Source: Paraburkholderia polaris (lineage in GTDB: Bacteria; Pseudomonadota; Gammaproteobacteria; Burkholderiales; Burkholderiaceae). From it: a stretch of 64,000 bases of DNA. The notes under the pieces are model-generated. The model saw only the letters and a program-made list of their open reading frames with translations, did no database searches and had not been told where the DNA came from. The DNA is taken from contig NZ_JABBGJ010000011.1 of assembly GCF_012927345.1 (NCBI RefSeq), positions 124,001 to 188,000 of the forward strand. Direction: 5' to 3'. Position 1 is the stretch's first letter, and every line of letters begins with the position of its first letter. The position numbers and the translations under genes were made by a program. Of this stretch, positions 36,598 through 46,299 are shown piece after piece.

Positions 36598-38040
36598 TTG
36601 GAAAAATCATTTTCACCGATTGTCATAAAGACAGTCTCAGAGGATCAGCGAATCGTCGAGGGTATTGCGACTACACCAACGCCAGATCGTTCAGGCGATG
36701 TTATCGAGCCTGGCGGCCTAACCTTCGCCAAAGAGGTTCCGCTTCTGCTCAATCATAACCACTCGCAACCCGTTGGGACGGTGCAGTTTGGCGAAGCCAC
36801 CGCCAAGGGCTTACCTTTCAGAGCTAGGATTGTAAAGGTAGACGAGGATGGGACCGTCAAGCAACGCACAGACGAGGCTTGGCATAGCGTTAAGGCCGGT
36901 CTAATCAAAGGCGTTTCTATCGGCTTCATTCCGAGTGAAGGTAAGCCATTCCCGAACGGCGGAACCTATTACGCAAAGGCGGAAATCCACGAGCTTAGCC
37001 TTGCCAGCGTTCCTTGCAATCCCGATGCTGTCATTACCGCATTCAAATCAACTCAATTTCACTATCAAAAGGACATGACCATGATTGAACCTATTCGCAT
37101 GCAAAACAAGACGTTCATCCGTGCAGCTATCGCCAAGGCAGCGGACGGACACAACGCTGCGGCATACGCTGCTAATCGCTGGGGCGAACATTCTACGGAA
37201 GCAACCTACATCAAGGCGGCCGTAAATCCTATGGCGGCGGGCGCTGATGCAACGGGAGTGCTAACGGCCGGAAAGCTTAGCCGCTCAGAATTCGTACAAG
37301 CTGTCTTTAGCCGGTCTATCCTAGGCCAGATGCAGGGGTTGGTGCAGGTGCCAGCTATCACGCGGATTAACGTGGAGGCGTCGCCCGTAGCCGGTGCGTT
37401 CTTTGGAGAAGGGGCGGGTATGCCCTTGGCCCAAGGCGATATCGGTGTTTATCTGTCGGATAAGCGAAAAGCTGGTGTGTTCACCGTAGTCTCGCAGGAT
37501 TTGATTCGAGCGACCGATGATACTGCGGAGGCGACCCTCACCGGCATCCTTGTGCGAGCCCTCAGCCGTGCCATCGACAACGCATTCGTCGGTACTCAAG
37601 CTCGTGACGAAGTATCCCCGGAAGGTCTCGGGGCGGTAGCTACTCACGCTACCGGTTTTAGTGCAGGTGTTGAAGTGTTCGCCGGGGACATTACCCAAGC
37701 TTGCGTGCTTGTGAACCCGCTTACCGCAATTTCGCTGCGCAGCCCCACGGAGAATCAAATTACGGCACGCGGTGGATTCTATAGCGGAATGCCCGCGATT
37801 TGCTCGTATGCCGTGTCGCCGGGAAAGCTGTTCATCACCGATGCGACCCGCGTACTCGCCTACATCGGCGATTCGGTAGTCGACGCTCTGGAACACGCAG
37901 ACGTTTACGGTCTCTCAGGCGTAGCACCCAACATTCCAGTGAACATGTTTCAGACGTCCCAGGTTGCTCTTACTGCGCAACAGTATATCGACTGGCAATT
38001 CGTTCCGGGAGCTGCGGTGGAAGTCGCACTTTCGGCCTAA
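36598..38040 (+). CDS. Fused HK97-type prohead protease and major capsid protein
   Basis: The start is TTG 36598 with AGGAAAG just upstream. Residues 1-150 form an HK97 prohead protease: RIVEGIATTPTPDRSGDVIE, catalytic His in LLNHNHSQPVGT, catalytic Ser in GVSIGF and ELSLASVPCNPDA. From about residue 180 the sequence becomes a major capsid protein, with IEMP-like inner regions, VSQDLIRA, AIDNAFV and CVLVNPLTAISLRS. Protease and capsid are usually separate genes, so this is a natural fusion. The linker is short, with no long scaffold-like delta domain. The longer frame to 36478 overlaps the preceding gene and is rejected. Confidence 0.85.
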   Translation: MEKSFSPIVIKTVSEDQRIVEGIATTPTPDRSGDVIEPGGLTFAKEVPLLLNHNHSQPVGTVQFGEATAKGLPFRARIVKVDEDGTVKQRTDEAWHSVKAGLIKGVSIGFIPSEGKPFPNGGTYYAKAEIHELSLASVPCNPDAVITAFKSTQFHYQKDMTMIEPIRMQNKTFIRAAIAKAADGHNAAAYAANRWGEHSTEATYIKAAVNPMAAGADATGVLTAGKLSRSEFVQAVFSRSILGQMQGLVQVPAITRINVEASPVAGAFFGEGAGMPLAQGDIGVYLSDKRKAGVFTVVSQDLIRATDDTAEATLTGILVRALSRAIDNAFVGTQARDEVSPEGLGAVATHATGFSAGVEVFAGDITQACVLVNPLTAISLRSPTENQITARGGFYSGMPAICSYAVSPGKLFITDATRVLAYIGDSVVDALEHADVYGLSGVAPNIPVNMFQTSQVALTAQQYIDWQFVPGAAVEVALSA

Positions 38041-38088
38041 TGTGATCCCCAGGCGGGTGAATCCGCCTGACTAAAAATAAGGAATACT

Positions 38089-38277
38089 ATGAAAATGAAG
38101 TTTGACTTTGAGAGCGTCCTCGCTGGTAAGGACGAGAGCGGGCTTGCGGACCTTATCGCCGAGGCGGACCGTGATAACGCAACCGCACGTTTGGTTATCG
38201 CCCGCAACGACACCATTAAAGCGATGGCACAGCATAGGCTTATCGCCTTGCAATTGCAGCAGGCGGAGCGCGAGTGA
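38089..38277 (+). CDS. Hypothetical element protein (62 aa)
   Basis: The 62-residue acidic helical protein reads MKMKFDFESVLAGKDESGLA and has a C-terminal helix of A, Q, R and E. AAGGAA precedes the ATG. Its stop overlaps the next start (GTGA), so the two are coupled. It follows the capsid gene, where head decoration or connector genes normally lie, but no similarity is recognised. Confidence 0.6.
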   Translation: MKMKFDFESVLAGKDESGLADLIAEADRDNATARLVIARNDTIKAMAQHRLIALQLQQAERE

Positions 38278-38504
38278 CACGCGCCGAGCGTAACCGGGGC
38301 CTCCCGCGAGGCATCCGGCTCATTAGCGGAGAGTATGAAGTCCGGGGGACTAAGGTGGTCCCCGGACAGTCTGTACGGAGAGCGGACGGCTCGTACGGTC
38401 CGGTTTTGAAACGGGTAACGCTTGGCCGCGTTTCGTCACTTGCCGCAGCTATCCGCCTCCGGGCGGACTTCGTCCAGGCACAGGGGGGGCACAATGTCCA
38501 ATAA
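38274..38504 (+). CDS. Hypothetical element protein (76 aa)
   Basis: GTG start overlapping the previous stop. The basic product reads MTRAERNRGLPRGIRLISGEYEVRG and has a beta-rich middle (EVRGTKVVPGQSVRRADGSYG). The NRGLPRGIR segment with later RADGSYGPV and AAIRLRADFV resembles the N-terminal AP2-like arm domains seen in some integrases, but that is weak. No assigned role. Confidence 0.5.
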   Translation: MTRAERNRGLPRGIRLISGEYEVRGTKVVPGQSVRRADGSYGPVLKRVTLGRVSSLAAAIRLRADFVQAQGGHNVQ

Positions 38505-38901
38505 CCGGGCGCGTGTTGTTCGCATGGCGGAAGCTATGGGCATACTGACCCGCAGGCGGGGTCTTAACGGTCAAACGTTCGCAAGGCCAACCGCCGAGAT
38601 TCGTATTGGCGTACTGGAGGCATTGTACGGACGGGCGCAAGGGATGATCCGGTGCGTGTCTATTGACGAGCTAGACGCGCGGCTTGAGCGCGCTATAAAG
38701 GTGCGCAAGGGTATCTATGGCTATAGCCTGAGAATGGCTCAACACCATCTTTGCGCTGGTAATAACGCGCGGGACGAGGCTAACCGCCTTTGGTTGCTCC
38801 CGAGCAGGCCGTACAGGCGGGTTATGGCGGCGCTTGCAGACGCGAGAGAACACCTCGCGGAGGCCGCTAAGTTTCAGATCCAGCATGAGGCCTCCCGGTA
38901 A
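38494..38901 (+). CDS. Hypothetical element protein (135 aa)
   Basis: ATG 38494 overlaps the previous gene end by 11 bases and follows a G-rich stretch that can serve as ribosome site. The protein is basic and helical (ARPTAEIRIGVLEALYGRAQ, RPYRRVMAALADAREHLAEA). The stop overlaps the next ATG by one base. No family recognised; it lies in the head-tail gene interval. Confidence 0.55.
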   Translation: MSNNRARVVRMAEAMGILTRRRGLNGQTFARPTAEIRIGVLEALYGRAQGMIRCVSIDELDARLERAIKVRKGIYGYSLRMAQHHLCAGNNARDEANRLWLLPSRPYRRVMAALADAREHLAEAAKFQIQHEASR

Positions 38902-39206
38902 TGTCCGCCGGCTTGCAAATTTGGAACGCGTCCGGGGGCTTGCTCCTGGACACTTCCGACAGAATTGGCCGCATCAAGGGTGCTGTGCAGATCAAGGGGC
39001 AAGCGGGAAGTATGGCGTGTGACCTGTCGGATGGCGTCCCGTTCTGGTCCTTTCAACCTGACTTCTTATTCGCGCATACGTCCCAACAAACCCCGCCTCC
39101 GATCATTTCGATATCGTCAAACGGGGTTTCCTGGGTCTACAGCAGTAGCGCGGGGCTTAATTACGCCGTTCCTATTGCCGGTTGGCTATTCTACGGTGTC
39201 TTTTGA
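38901..39206 (+). CDS. Possible small tail-tip protein
   Basis: The 101-residue beta-rich protein reads MSAGLQIWNASGGLLLDTSDRIGR and ends YAVPIAGWLFYGVF. The G-L-x-I-W/Y-x-A-S-G start resembles small proteins that follow tail-fibre genes in lambda-like phages (DUF6453-like), but I recall this only as a pattern. Here it lies before the tape-measure gene, an unusual order. Confidence 0.5.
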   Translation: MSAGLQIWNASGGLLLDTSDRIGRIKGAVQIKGQAGSMACDLSDGVPFWSFQPDFLFAHTSQQTPPPIISISSNGVSWVYSSSAGLNYAVPIAGWLFYGVF

Positions 39207-39240
39207 AGGTATCAATCATGGTCTATAACTAAGGAGTGCT

Positions 39241-41991
39241 ATGTCATCAAATAACGAAGTAAAGACAAAGTTTACAGCGGACTCCTCCGGCTTTACCGCT
39301 GCGGTAGATAAAGCTAATCAACGCATTTCCGCCTATGCTGCTAGCACGGGCCGCGCGAGGGAAGTGCTGGAGAATTTCCAAGGGGCGCTGGAGGAGTCAG
39401 GCGCTGCGACTAGCAAGCAAGTCCAGCAAATCGCCCAAGCCGTTATGCAGATGGACAAAATGGCGACCACTGCGGGTAAGACCCGCGCGGAGTTAGCCTC
39501 AATGAAGGCGGAGAGCCTGGGTATTTCCTCCGCAATGAAAAGCTACATTAGCGACATTGACGCGGCTACGAGCCACACTCATAGCTTTAGTCTCGCTAAC
39601 GCCAGCGCGCAACGTGAGTTGCTAGTGTTGGCTCATGAGTTGTCACAGGGCAACTTTAAGAAGTTTGGCGGGTCGCTTATGGTACTGGCTAACCAGGCCA
39701 ACGCTATGAGCCTTATTCTCAACCCGGTAGCTTTGGGTATCGGTGCGGTTGTCGGGACAGCGGCGCTCTCAGCGGAGGTTGTCCATAAGGCAGCGGAGCA
39801 AATGGAGACGTACGCGGATACCGTACAAAAGCTCTCCCAACAAACCGGGCAGAGTACCAAGCAAATTCAAGAGTGGTCATACGCCACTCAATCCGTGGGC
39901 TTGGATGCTAAGGATTCCGCCAAAGCTATTGAGGCGTTAGGGGACGCACAGAATAAGGCCGTAGCCGGAAATAAAAATGCGGTCAACGCGTTTAACGCCC
40001 TCGGTATCAGTATGCAACAGGTTAAGGCGGAATCCCCGCATGATATGTTGCTAGACGTAGCAAACGCTTTCCAGCAATCGGAGGATAGTGCAGCTAAAGC
40101 GGCTGTTGCCCATGAGTTGTTTGGCGAGGCCGGAGAGAAGCTAATCCCGCTGTTGGACAAGGGTAGCGCTGGTATCTCGGAGTACGCAGACCGGGCTAAC
40201 CAACTTGGCGGCATTCTCTCAGATAACACTATCAAACAGCTAGCCTCAATGAAGGAACACACGGAGGAGGCGCACGCGGAATGGGAAGCAATGACCATGC
40301 ACGCCAAGGCGCAACTCCTCCCGGCTATCTCCGCCATTACGAGCGCGTTTAGTGACAATGCCTCTATGGGGCCGATCATTGACGACTTCTACGCTGGCGT
40401 GGTTGACGTGTTCCGAGGTGTAACCACTGCTGCGGCTACGGTAGTTACGGGCCTCCAGCAAACCGGGTCCGCTCTCAACATGATTAGTCACATGGCTAAC
40501 GACCTCGGTAAGGGGAGCTGGTCCGCCGTGGTGGAGGACGCAAAAAGGGGCTATGCTGAGATTAAGCAAGAGGGCGAGACTTACGCGGCTTTTACTAAAA
40601 AGCTGTGGGCCGATCAAAGCTCTATGCAGGTTCCAAAGTTGGGAGCGACAGGCCATAAGCAAATCCAGTATGCCAAAGGTGAGAAAACACCTAAGGGTAA
40701 TGAGAATGAGCTTAACGGCCAAATTGCTGAGCTTAGTACACAACTCAAGGGCATTGACGACAGCCGCAAGGAACACCTTGATAGCCTCAAATCTGACTTT
40801 GATAAGGGCCTCCTAGATTACCGGGATTACTACGCCAAGGTTATCGCAACAAACGAGGACTACTACAAGCAAGAGGAGGCGATACAGGAAAAGCGTATCG
40901 AGCTTGCCAAGCAAAAGAGAAACATTGCGGCGGCTCAGAGCGCACAGCAAGAGCTTAACCGTATCGAGCATGAGCGTGTGCTTGCGGCTCAAAAAGCGTC
41001 TGCCGATTTGGGTAAGGAGTGGCAAAAACGCGCGGAGGCAACGGCCAAGTATGCAGACCAAGAGCAAGCGGCTACCCGCGCCCTCATGCAAAGCTACGCG
41101 GACGGTAACGCCCAACGTTTCATGACACCTCAGAAAAGGACCGATTACACGGGCCAGCTTAAGCTACTCAATTCTTACTATCAGGACGTTGACAAGCTGA
41201 GAGAGCAATTCGACTCAAAGCAAATTGACCAACAATCCTACGATGATAGAACGCAGATTGCGGCTCAAGCGTACTCGGATCGGCTGACGCTGTACAAGCA
41301 ACACTTAACGGACGAGCAAGCTATCCGAGAGAGCTATGACGCTCAAATGAAGCTGGCAATCGTAGGTATCGCCAGCGCTGGAAAGACCAACGCGCAATAC
41401 GTTGGTGAGGCATTTACCTCCGTGTGGGGCAGTATGTCTAACGCGCTCGATCAATTTGTGACTACGGGTAAGCTCAACTTTAGTCAGTTCGCTACGAGTG
41501 TCTTGGACGACATGGCTAAGATTGCGCTCCACGCGGCGGAAATGCAAATTTTCCAAAGCGCAACGAGCGGGCTGTCTATGTTCTCTGGCGGCGGCTCTGT
41601 TGGTCACTACGCGGACGGTGGTTCTATCAGCGGGCCGGGAACGGGACGCAGCGATAGCATCCCGGCAATGCTCTCTAACGGGGAGTTTGTGGTTAATGCC
41701 TCGGCGGCTAACCAACACCGTAGTTTGCTTGAGTCTATCAACTCCGGACAGGCCGCGCACTTTGCCTCCGGTGGTGCGGTTGGCGATGCCCCGGCTAGCT
41801 CCTCCTCGTCCTCGTCTAGTGGCGGTAGCCCGGTTAGCGTCACCGTCCATAACAACGGAGGCGGCGGTTTGACTGAGCAAGACGCTAAAGACATGCACGC
41901 GCTTATTAAGGCGTTCGTAGATAAGCGTATGGACCAACGCATGAGAGGCCAGGGTGGATATAGCTATCAAATGAAATATAACCAGATTTAG
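39241..41991 (+). CDS. Phage tail tape-measure protein
   Basis: The tape measure sets tail length and helps DNA entry. The 916-residue protein has a start of the kind FTADSSGFTAAVDKANQRI and long coiled-coil stretches, around residues 30-110 and 490-620. It contains hydrophobic segments (LVLAHELSQGNFKKFGGSLM, then LNPVALGIGAVVGTAALSAE) and a lambda-type C-terminal region with FSQFATSVLDDMAKIAL and glycine-rich repeats GGSVGHYADGGSISGPGTG and SDSIPAMLSNGEFVVNASA. AAGGAGT precedes the ATG. It normally follows tail-tube and chaperone genes, which are absent here. Confidence 0.9.
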   Translation: MSSNNEVKTKFTADSSGFTAAVDKANQRISAYAASTGRAREVLENFQGALEESGAATSKQVQQIAQAVMQMDKMATTAGKTRAELASMKAESLGISSAMKSYISDIDAATSHTHSFSLANASAQRELLVLAHELSQGNFKKFGGSLMVLANQANAMSLILNPVALGIGAVVGTAALSAEVVHKAAEQMETYADTVQKLSQQTGQSTKQIQEWSYATQSVGLDAKDSAKAIEALGDAQNKAVAGNKNAVNAFNALGISMQQVKAESPHDMLLDVANAFQQSEDSAAKAAVAHELFGEAGEKLIPLLDKGSAGISEYADRANQLGGILSDNTIKQLASMKEHTEEAHAEWEAMTMHAKAQLLPAISAITSAFSDNASMGPIIDDFYAGVVDVFRGVTTAAATVVTGLQQTGSALNMISHMANDLGKGSWSAVVEDAKRGYAEIKQEGETYAAFTKKLWADQSSMQVPKLGATGHKQIQYAKGEKTPKGNENELNGQIAELSTQLKGIDDSRKEHLDSLKSDFDKGLLDYRDYYAKVIATNEDYYKQEEAIQEKRIELAKQKRNIAAAQSAQQELNRIEHERVLAAQKASADLGKEWQKRAEATAKYADQEQAATRALMQSYADGNAQRFMTPQKRTDYTGQLKLLNSYYQDVDKLREQFDSKQIDQQSYDDRTQIAAQAYSDRLTLYKQHLTDEQAIRESYDAQMKLAIVGIASAGKTNAQYVGEAFTSVWGSMSNALDQFVTTGKLNFSQFATSVLDDMAKIALHAAEMQIFQSATSGLSMFSGGGSVGHYADGGSISGPGTGRSDSIPAMLSNGEFVVNASAANQHRSLLESINSGQAAHFASGGAVGDAPASSSSSSSSGGSPVSVTVHNNGGGGLTEQDAKDMHALIKAFVDKRMDQRMRGQGGYSYQMKYNQI

Positions 41992-42047
41992 GCCAGCTAA
42001 GGCGGGCTAACCGGCCCGTCAAGCAATCTTGCTATTAAGGATAACGT

Positions 42048-42200
42048 ATGAATGAAAATAACGTAACTAACACGATGGAACGTGAAGTAGCTCTTACCCG
42101 TGAGCTCTCGCCACTTATTGCCAAGCTGTACGAGTTGGACCCGGCTAAGGCTAGTGCTGATTCGATCGCGATCATTAAGACGCTGCAGGCGGCGGGCTAA
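42048..42200 (+). CDS. Hypothetical element protein (50 aa)
   Basis: The acidic 50-residue helical frame starts MNENNVTNTMEREVALTREL. AAGG precedes the ATG. The next gene starts two bases after its stop, so they are probably cotranscribed. No family recognised. Confidence 0.55.
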   Translation: MNENNVTNTMEREVALTRELSPLIAKLYELDPAKASADSIAIIKTLQAAG

Positions 42201-42202
42201 CT

Positions 42203-42715
42203 ATGGGCCGAAAGAGCAAAAGCGACCGCATTAACGAGGTGCTACGGCTAAACCCCGCTTTGCGTCGGGATGATCCTAGGTTGGGCGAGTTGTTCAACGC
42301 TGAGGATATTCTACGCAAGGCCCAATTAGTAGCAAAGAAAGCCGCCATTACCGCCACTACGGCTAACGGAGGCAGTAAGCGTAGCCCTGAGTACGTAGCC
42401 TTGGATTCTGCTACTACTGCGGTTAGACGCCTCCGTAATGATTTGGGTATTGATCGGCTTGCGCTTAGGCGTAGCGAGGTCGCCGGAGTCAAGATTAAAC
42501 GTCATCCTAACTCGGCCCACATTCTGGCCGTATGGGAAAGCGACCCTACCGGAGTGTTGGCTATGCTGGACCTGATTCCTGGCTATGCCGCTGCGTCTAT
42601 GGCACATGGTCTGACCGAGGCGGATGTACCCGGTGTGTCGCGGGAGGCATTCCTAGCCAAGCTGGAGGAGCAACGGGAGCTAATCCCCGCAATCCGAGAG
42701 CGTATCACCCAGTAA
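42203..42715 (+). CDS. Hypothetical element protein, faint small-terminase resemblance
   Basis: The 170-residue protein starts MGRKSKSDRINEVLRLNPAL. A central segment, SPEYVALDSATTAVRRLRND then LGIDRLALRR, recalls the C-terminal motif of P27-type small terminase subunits (a helix followed by LG-x-x-P-x-x-R), but the central Pro is absent. No large terminase follows. Identity is a guess. Confidence 0.45.
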   Translation: MGRKSKSDRINEVLRLNPALRRDDPRLGELFNAEDILRKAQLVAKKAAITATTANGGSKRSPEYVALDSATTAVRRLRNDLGIDRLALRRSEVAGVKIKRHPNSAHILAVWESDPTGVLAMLDLIPGYAAASMAHGLTEADVPGVSREAFLAKLEEQRELIPAIRERITQ

Positions 42716-43149
42716 AGGAGGGCCTACGGGCCTCTCCAACCGCTGAGGCTAACTTGCCCTTGGGTGAGCGGGCCGGAGCCGCTGGTGAGCCTGTACGTGG
42801 GCCGAGTGCTACGGTGCACTAAAGGTGCAGAAAAGTACACGCACTAATTTCAGAGTACTTATGTTATCCACAGGTTATTAACAGCAATTGTGGATAACTT
42901 CCGTCTTTGCCGTGTCTTTGGTAGGCCGAAAAAGTTTATTTTGATAGTTGGCGTTAAAACGAATGGAACCTGTCGGCGCTGAGCCGATGACCTCCGCAAT
43001 TTTTCATACCCCCCCCGCCTGTTGACGGCTATCGGAATCCCTATGGCTGACCCACTGAGAGGGCTGCTGTGCGGTCGGTCGAGGTCGCCTAATACCTGAG
43101 GGTGGGACGGATTGATAACGGCTCCACAGGGATATATTTAGGAATACAT
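42716..43149. other. Non-coding region with paired DnaA boxes
   Basis: About 430 bases without a gene. TTATCCACA (42864-42872) and its inverse TGTGGATAA (42889-42897) are perfect DnaA boxes in inverted orientation with AT-rich sequence between. A C-run lies at 43010-43017. This could be a replication origin of the element. Confidence 0.6.
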
Positions 43150-43551
43150 ATGAATGAATGTGCCAAGCATCCACATTGGAAACCTGAGGGTATGGAGTGG
43201 CGTTGCCCATTCTGTACTACACCACGGACGAGACCGCTAACGACAAAGCAGCGGGCCAGATTGGCGGCTACCAATGCGCCACGTATTGATGACCTTAGCG
43301 GCCACGCTTGGGGAAAGATACGGGACCGTATTCGTGAGCGTGATCAATGGACTTGTCGTATGTGCAAGCGCGCGGATTTGCGAGGTGTTGTGGACCACAT
43401 TAAGCCACTGGAGCAGGGCGGGTCTAACGATGATGCCAACCTGCAATATCTGTGTAACCCGTGCCATCTGGATAAGACCAATAGAGACCGAGGCTTTAGG
43501 GTTAAACGTGCTTTCGGACCGGATGGTATGCCGTTGGATGGTAGCTGGTAG
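43150..43551 (+). CDS. HNH endonuclease
   Basis: The 133-residue protein has an N-terminal zinc-ribbon-like pair (ECAKHPHW and RCPFCTTPR) and a C-terminal HNH domain: RDQWTCRMCKR, VVDHIKPLEQGG, NDDANLQYLCNPCHLDKT. In phages such nucleases often sit beside terminase genes and help packaging cleavage; a homing or defence role is also possible. AGGA precedes ATG 43150. It follows the putative origin. Confidence 0.88.
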   Translation: MNECAKHPHWKPEGMEWRCPFCTTPRTRPLTTKQRARLAATNAPRIDDLSGHAWGKIRDRIRERDQWTCRMCKRADLRGVVDHIKPLEQGGSNDDANLQYLCNPCHLDKTNRDRGFRVKRAFGPDGMPLDGSW

Positions 43552-43680
43552 CGCGTCTCAATCTGTCAAATCTGCGGTAAAACAGCACATTCCAAAAGCT
43601 GAATCCCTTGCTGGGCGGGGGTTTCAGCCATTCTGTCTAATATATAGAGAGCGTTCCTCTGGGAGGATGCACAGGATAAC

Positions 43681-44484
43681 ATGACATACAATTTAAACAG
43701 CGTAATTGCGGAGGCAGCAGACCGAGCAATTGATCCAGATAGACTGAAGTACCCGAATCTGTTCAATACGAGAGAAATTAGCAGTGAGGAAATAAATAGG
43801 CATCAAGCTCTCTATGGGGCGGGTGTTAAAACTATTGAGCATCCATATCAATTCATTGGCCGGTTAGCGGCTAGTGTCAACAAGATCATTCCTATTGATG
43901 ACCCAAAATACATTCCGGTAACGGGTCAATATAGGGTTGTACCTAAATCGAAGCTAAAGACTGCCGGTTGGTTCCATGAGAAGGGCTTTAGTCGGTCTGC
44001 CGTCACCACAGTTGAGCCGGATATGTGGCTGGATACAACGACTGGCGAACTCATTACCAAGAAGGTGGCCCGCGAGTCCGGTATTCGTATTCCTATGGTT
44101 AAGTCCATATCAGAGCGCATGCTAGATACAACTTGTCGAATCCAACAATGCGCCCCTAGCGAGAGAGAGTTTGTCACCTACGTTCTTAAGATGCGTAATC
44201 GCAGAGGTGGTCTTGTAGTTGACCTTGATACTGTGGTTGCTCTATGGATATCGCATAAATATCCAGAAATGCGCAGTACAGATAAGTCACGTAAACGCAG
44301 GCGTCTAGCCGCAATCCTAGAGAAACGCAGAATTATGGTCAACAGCCAAACTCTAGCGAGCGACTTGCAAGTGTTGGGTAATCCGACAAAACAAGAAATA
44401 ATCGAAGAGTCGGCCCGCGTATTCGATGTACTTAAGCCAAAAGCTAAACCGGTTGTTAGTTCTCGCCGCACATTTAGCGGTTGA
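43681..44484 (+). CDS. Hypothetical element protein (267 aa)
   Basis: The protein starts MTYNLNSVIAEAADRAIDPD. It has a basic C-terminal half with a run KSRKRRRLAAILEKRR and the family is not recognised. The basic helix-rich end after the paired DnaA boxes could fit a replication or DNA-binding factor, but nothing directly shows this. GGGAGG precedes the ATG. Confidence 0.6.
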   Translation: MTYNLNSVIAEAADRAIDPDRLKYPNLFNTREISSEEINRHQALYGAGVKTIEHPYQFIGRLAASVNKIIPIDDPKYIPVTGQYRVVPKSKLKTAGWFHEKGFSRSAVTTVEPDMWLDTTTGELITKKVARESGIRIPMVKSISERMLDTTCRIQQCAPSEREFVTYVLKMRNRRGGLVVDLDTVVALWISHKYPEMRSTDKSRKRRRLAAILEKRRIMVNSQTLASDLQVLGNPTKQEIIEESARVFDVLKPKAKPVVSSRRTFSG

Positions 44485-44992
44485 GGATAGCAAACGCGCA
44501 GTTAAAGTAGTTGTCCGCCAACATACAAGTCAACGCGTTGTGCTGGCCCACATTCGTCCTCGATTGATAGTGTTATTCGCGGTAAGACGCGCGGTTCGAT
44601 AACTTGCCCTACACGATCAAGGGATTTATATTTGTTCGGGTTTTGGCAAAAGTCACGCTATATATATATATAGTCGTCGTGCGCGGCGGCTCCGTAATAC
44701 TTGCTAGGCTGGTACCGTGGGCGGTTAGATGCGCGAGCGCTTCTTGGCTGTCCACGTCTGGGCACACCATGCATTGCCTCGCTTCGTCCATGTGACGTGC
44801 TAGCTGCGCTTAGCGGGGAGCCCTCCGGTGCTGCGGCGTTGCCGGGTCAGGATCGCGAAGTGACGAACGCGGCGTGCATATGCATTACAATCGTGCGGCA
44901 GGGAACTGCGAGCGCTGCATGGTGTGCCTCCTTCTAGGGCTGCCAAATTTTTGATCGCCAACGCAACTCCATGACCGTGCAAAATTAATACT
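44485..44992. other. AT-rich non-coding region upstream of the defence-like operon
   Basis: About 500 bases with no supported gene. A 16-base palindrome CTATATATATATATAG (44658-44673) lies inside it. It probably holds the promoter of the following operon. Confidence 0.5.
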
Positions 44993-46285
44993 GTGGAGAA
45001 TTTCTTGCTCGACTCGTTGGTTATCGGCTCCCCCAAGCGAAAGAAGAACTCGCAATCTGGCTGGACTGATTTTTTTCCATACTACGCTGGGTTTCCTGAG
45101 GACTTTGCAAAGAACATTCTGCAAAGCAGTGGCCTTCCATCATCCGCAGTGATTTTTGACCCTTGGAATGGAAGCGGTACGACGACATACGCCGCCGCTC
45201 AGTTGGGCTACGCTTCATGCGGAATTGACCTTAACCCGGTAATGGTTCTTGTGGCGCGGGCGCGAAGCCTCGCAAGAACCGAAGCGGACAGCATCGCGCC
45301 GCAGGCTAAGAGTTTGACAAAGGACGTATCGCGGCTCGCGATCAAGATACGGGAGAACGACCCGCTATTGCAGTGGTTCGACGTGGAAACAGGGAACGTT
45401 ATTCGTGCCATCGAATCCCGCATACGGTCGCGCTTGGTTGGAACGGATGCTGCGGACCTCAGAGCGCAGTTTGACAAAATTTCGTGTTTTGCTGCGACTT
45501 TCTACGTAGCTCTCTTTACGATTTGTAGGCGTTTAACTGCACCGTATCGGTCAAGCAACCCAACTTGGCTAAAAACCCCGAAGGGCGACGAGGCCAAGCT
45601 AACAATTTCAGCGAAGGATATATGCTCAGCCTTCGTGGCGCAAGCAACGTGCATGGCTGATGCGTTGCAAAAGTCCAGCTTTCTGATTGATCCTGCCAGG
45701 GTTAAAATTGCTGTTGGCAACACTACAGAATTCAAAGTGAGTGGATTGGCGGATTTGATTTTGACTTCGCCGCCATACTGTACCAGGATCGACTATACTG
45801 CTGCGACTCGAGTTGAGTTGGCCTTAATAAGCACACTGCTGACTGAAAACCGTGACGACCTGAGCAGGCAGATGATCGGTTCAATTAAGGTGCCGGATAA
45901 AATAATTGAGCCGTCCATTTTTTGGGGTGAAACTTGCTTAAAATTTCTGGATCGGCTGAGGTCGCACGATTCAAAAGCTTCGAAAGGCTACTATTATAAG
46001 ACGCATCTTGATTATTTCGAAAAAATGTCAAGGTCGATTTACAATATGCGGGCCAGCATGAAGCGGAATGCGATCGCCATTATGGTTGTGCAGGACTCTT
46101 ACTACAAAGACCTACATAATGACGTGCCGACAATTCTGGGCGAGATGGCAGAAAATATTGGATTTAAGATGCGAAGACGGGAGGATTTCATTCAGGGAAA
46201 TTCCTTTCTCGGAATCAATTCGCGATCCAGGATATATAGAGACACTTCCCGGGCGGTTGAGTCGGTGATTTGTTTCGAAAAATAG
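44993..46285 (+). CDS. DNA methyltransferase, first gene of putative defence operon
   Basis: This is a SAM-dependent DNA amino-methyltransferase of 430 residues. Motif I FDPWNGSGTT is at 55-64, GIDLNPVM (motif II-like) at 77-84 and the catalytic TSPPY at 258-262. The SPPY is typical of N4-cytosine or some N6-adenine enzymes. About 190 residues lie between motifs I and IV, space for target recognition as in alpha-type layout. Start is GTG 44993; an in-frame stop lies 21 bases upstream and no good ribosome site is visible. DUF262 follows after 14 bases. There is no separate restriction subunit in the window, so it may protect self DNA or be part of a system with the next two genes. Confidence 0.85.
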   Translation: MENFLLDSLVIGSPKRKKNSQSGWTDFFPYYAGFPEDFAKNILQSSGLPSSAVIFDPWNGSGTTTYAAAQLGYASCGIDLNPVMVLVARARSLARTEADSIAPQAKSLTKDVSRLAIKIRENDPLLQWFDVETGNVIRAIESRIRSRLVGTDAADLRAQFDKISCFAATFYVALFTICRRLTAPYRSSNPTWLKTPKGDEAKLTISAKDICSAFVAQATCMADALQKSSFLIDPARVKIAVGNTTEFKVSGLADLILTSPPYCTRIDYTAATRVELALISTLLTENRDDLSRQMIGSIKVPDKIIEPSIFWGETCLKFLDRLRSHDSKASKGYYYKTHLDYFEKMSRSIYNMRASMKRNAIAIMVVQDSYYKDLHNDVPTILGEMAENIGFKMRRREDFIQGNSFLGINSRSRIYRDTSRAVESVICFEK

Positions 46286-46299
46286 GAAAGTATAAAATT

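Noticed and set aside
44658..44673. 16-base TA palindrome
   Set aside because: Simple alternating TA sequence; no evidence that it is a specific binding site.
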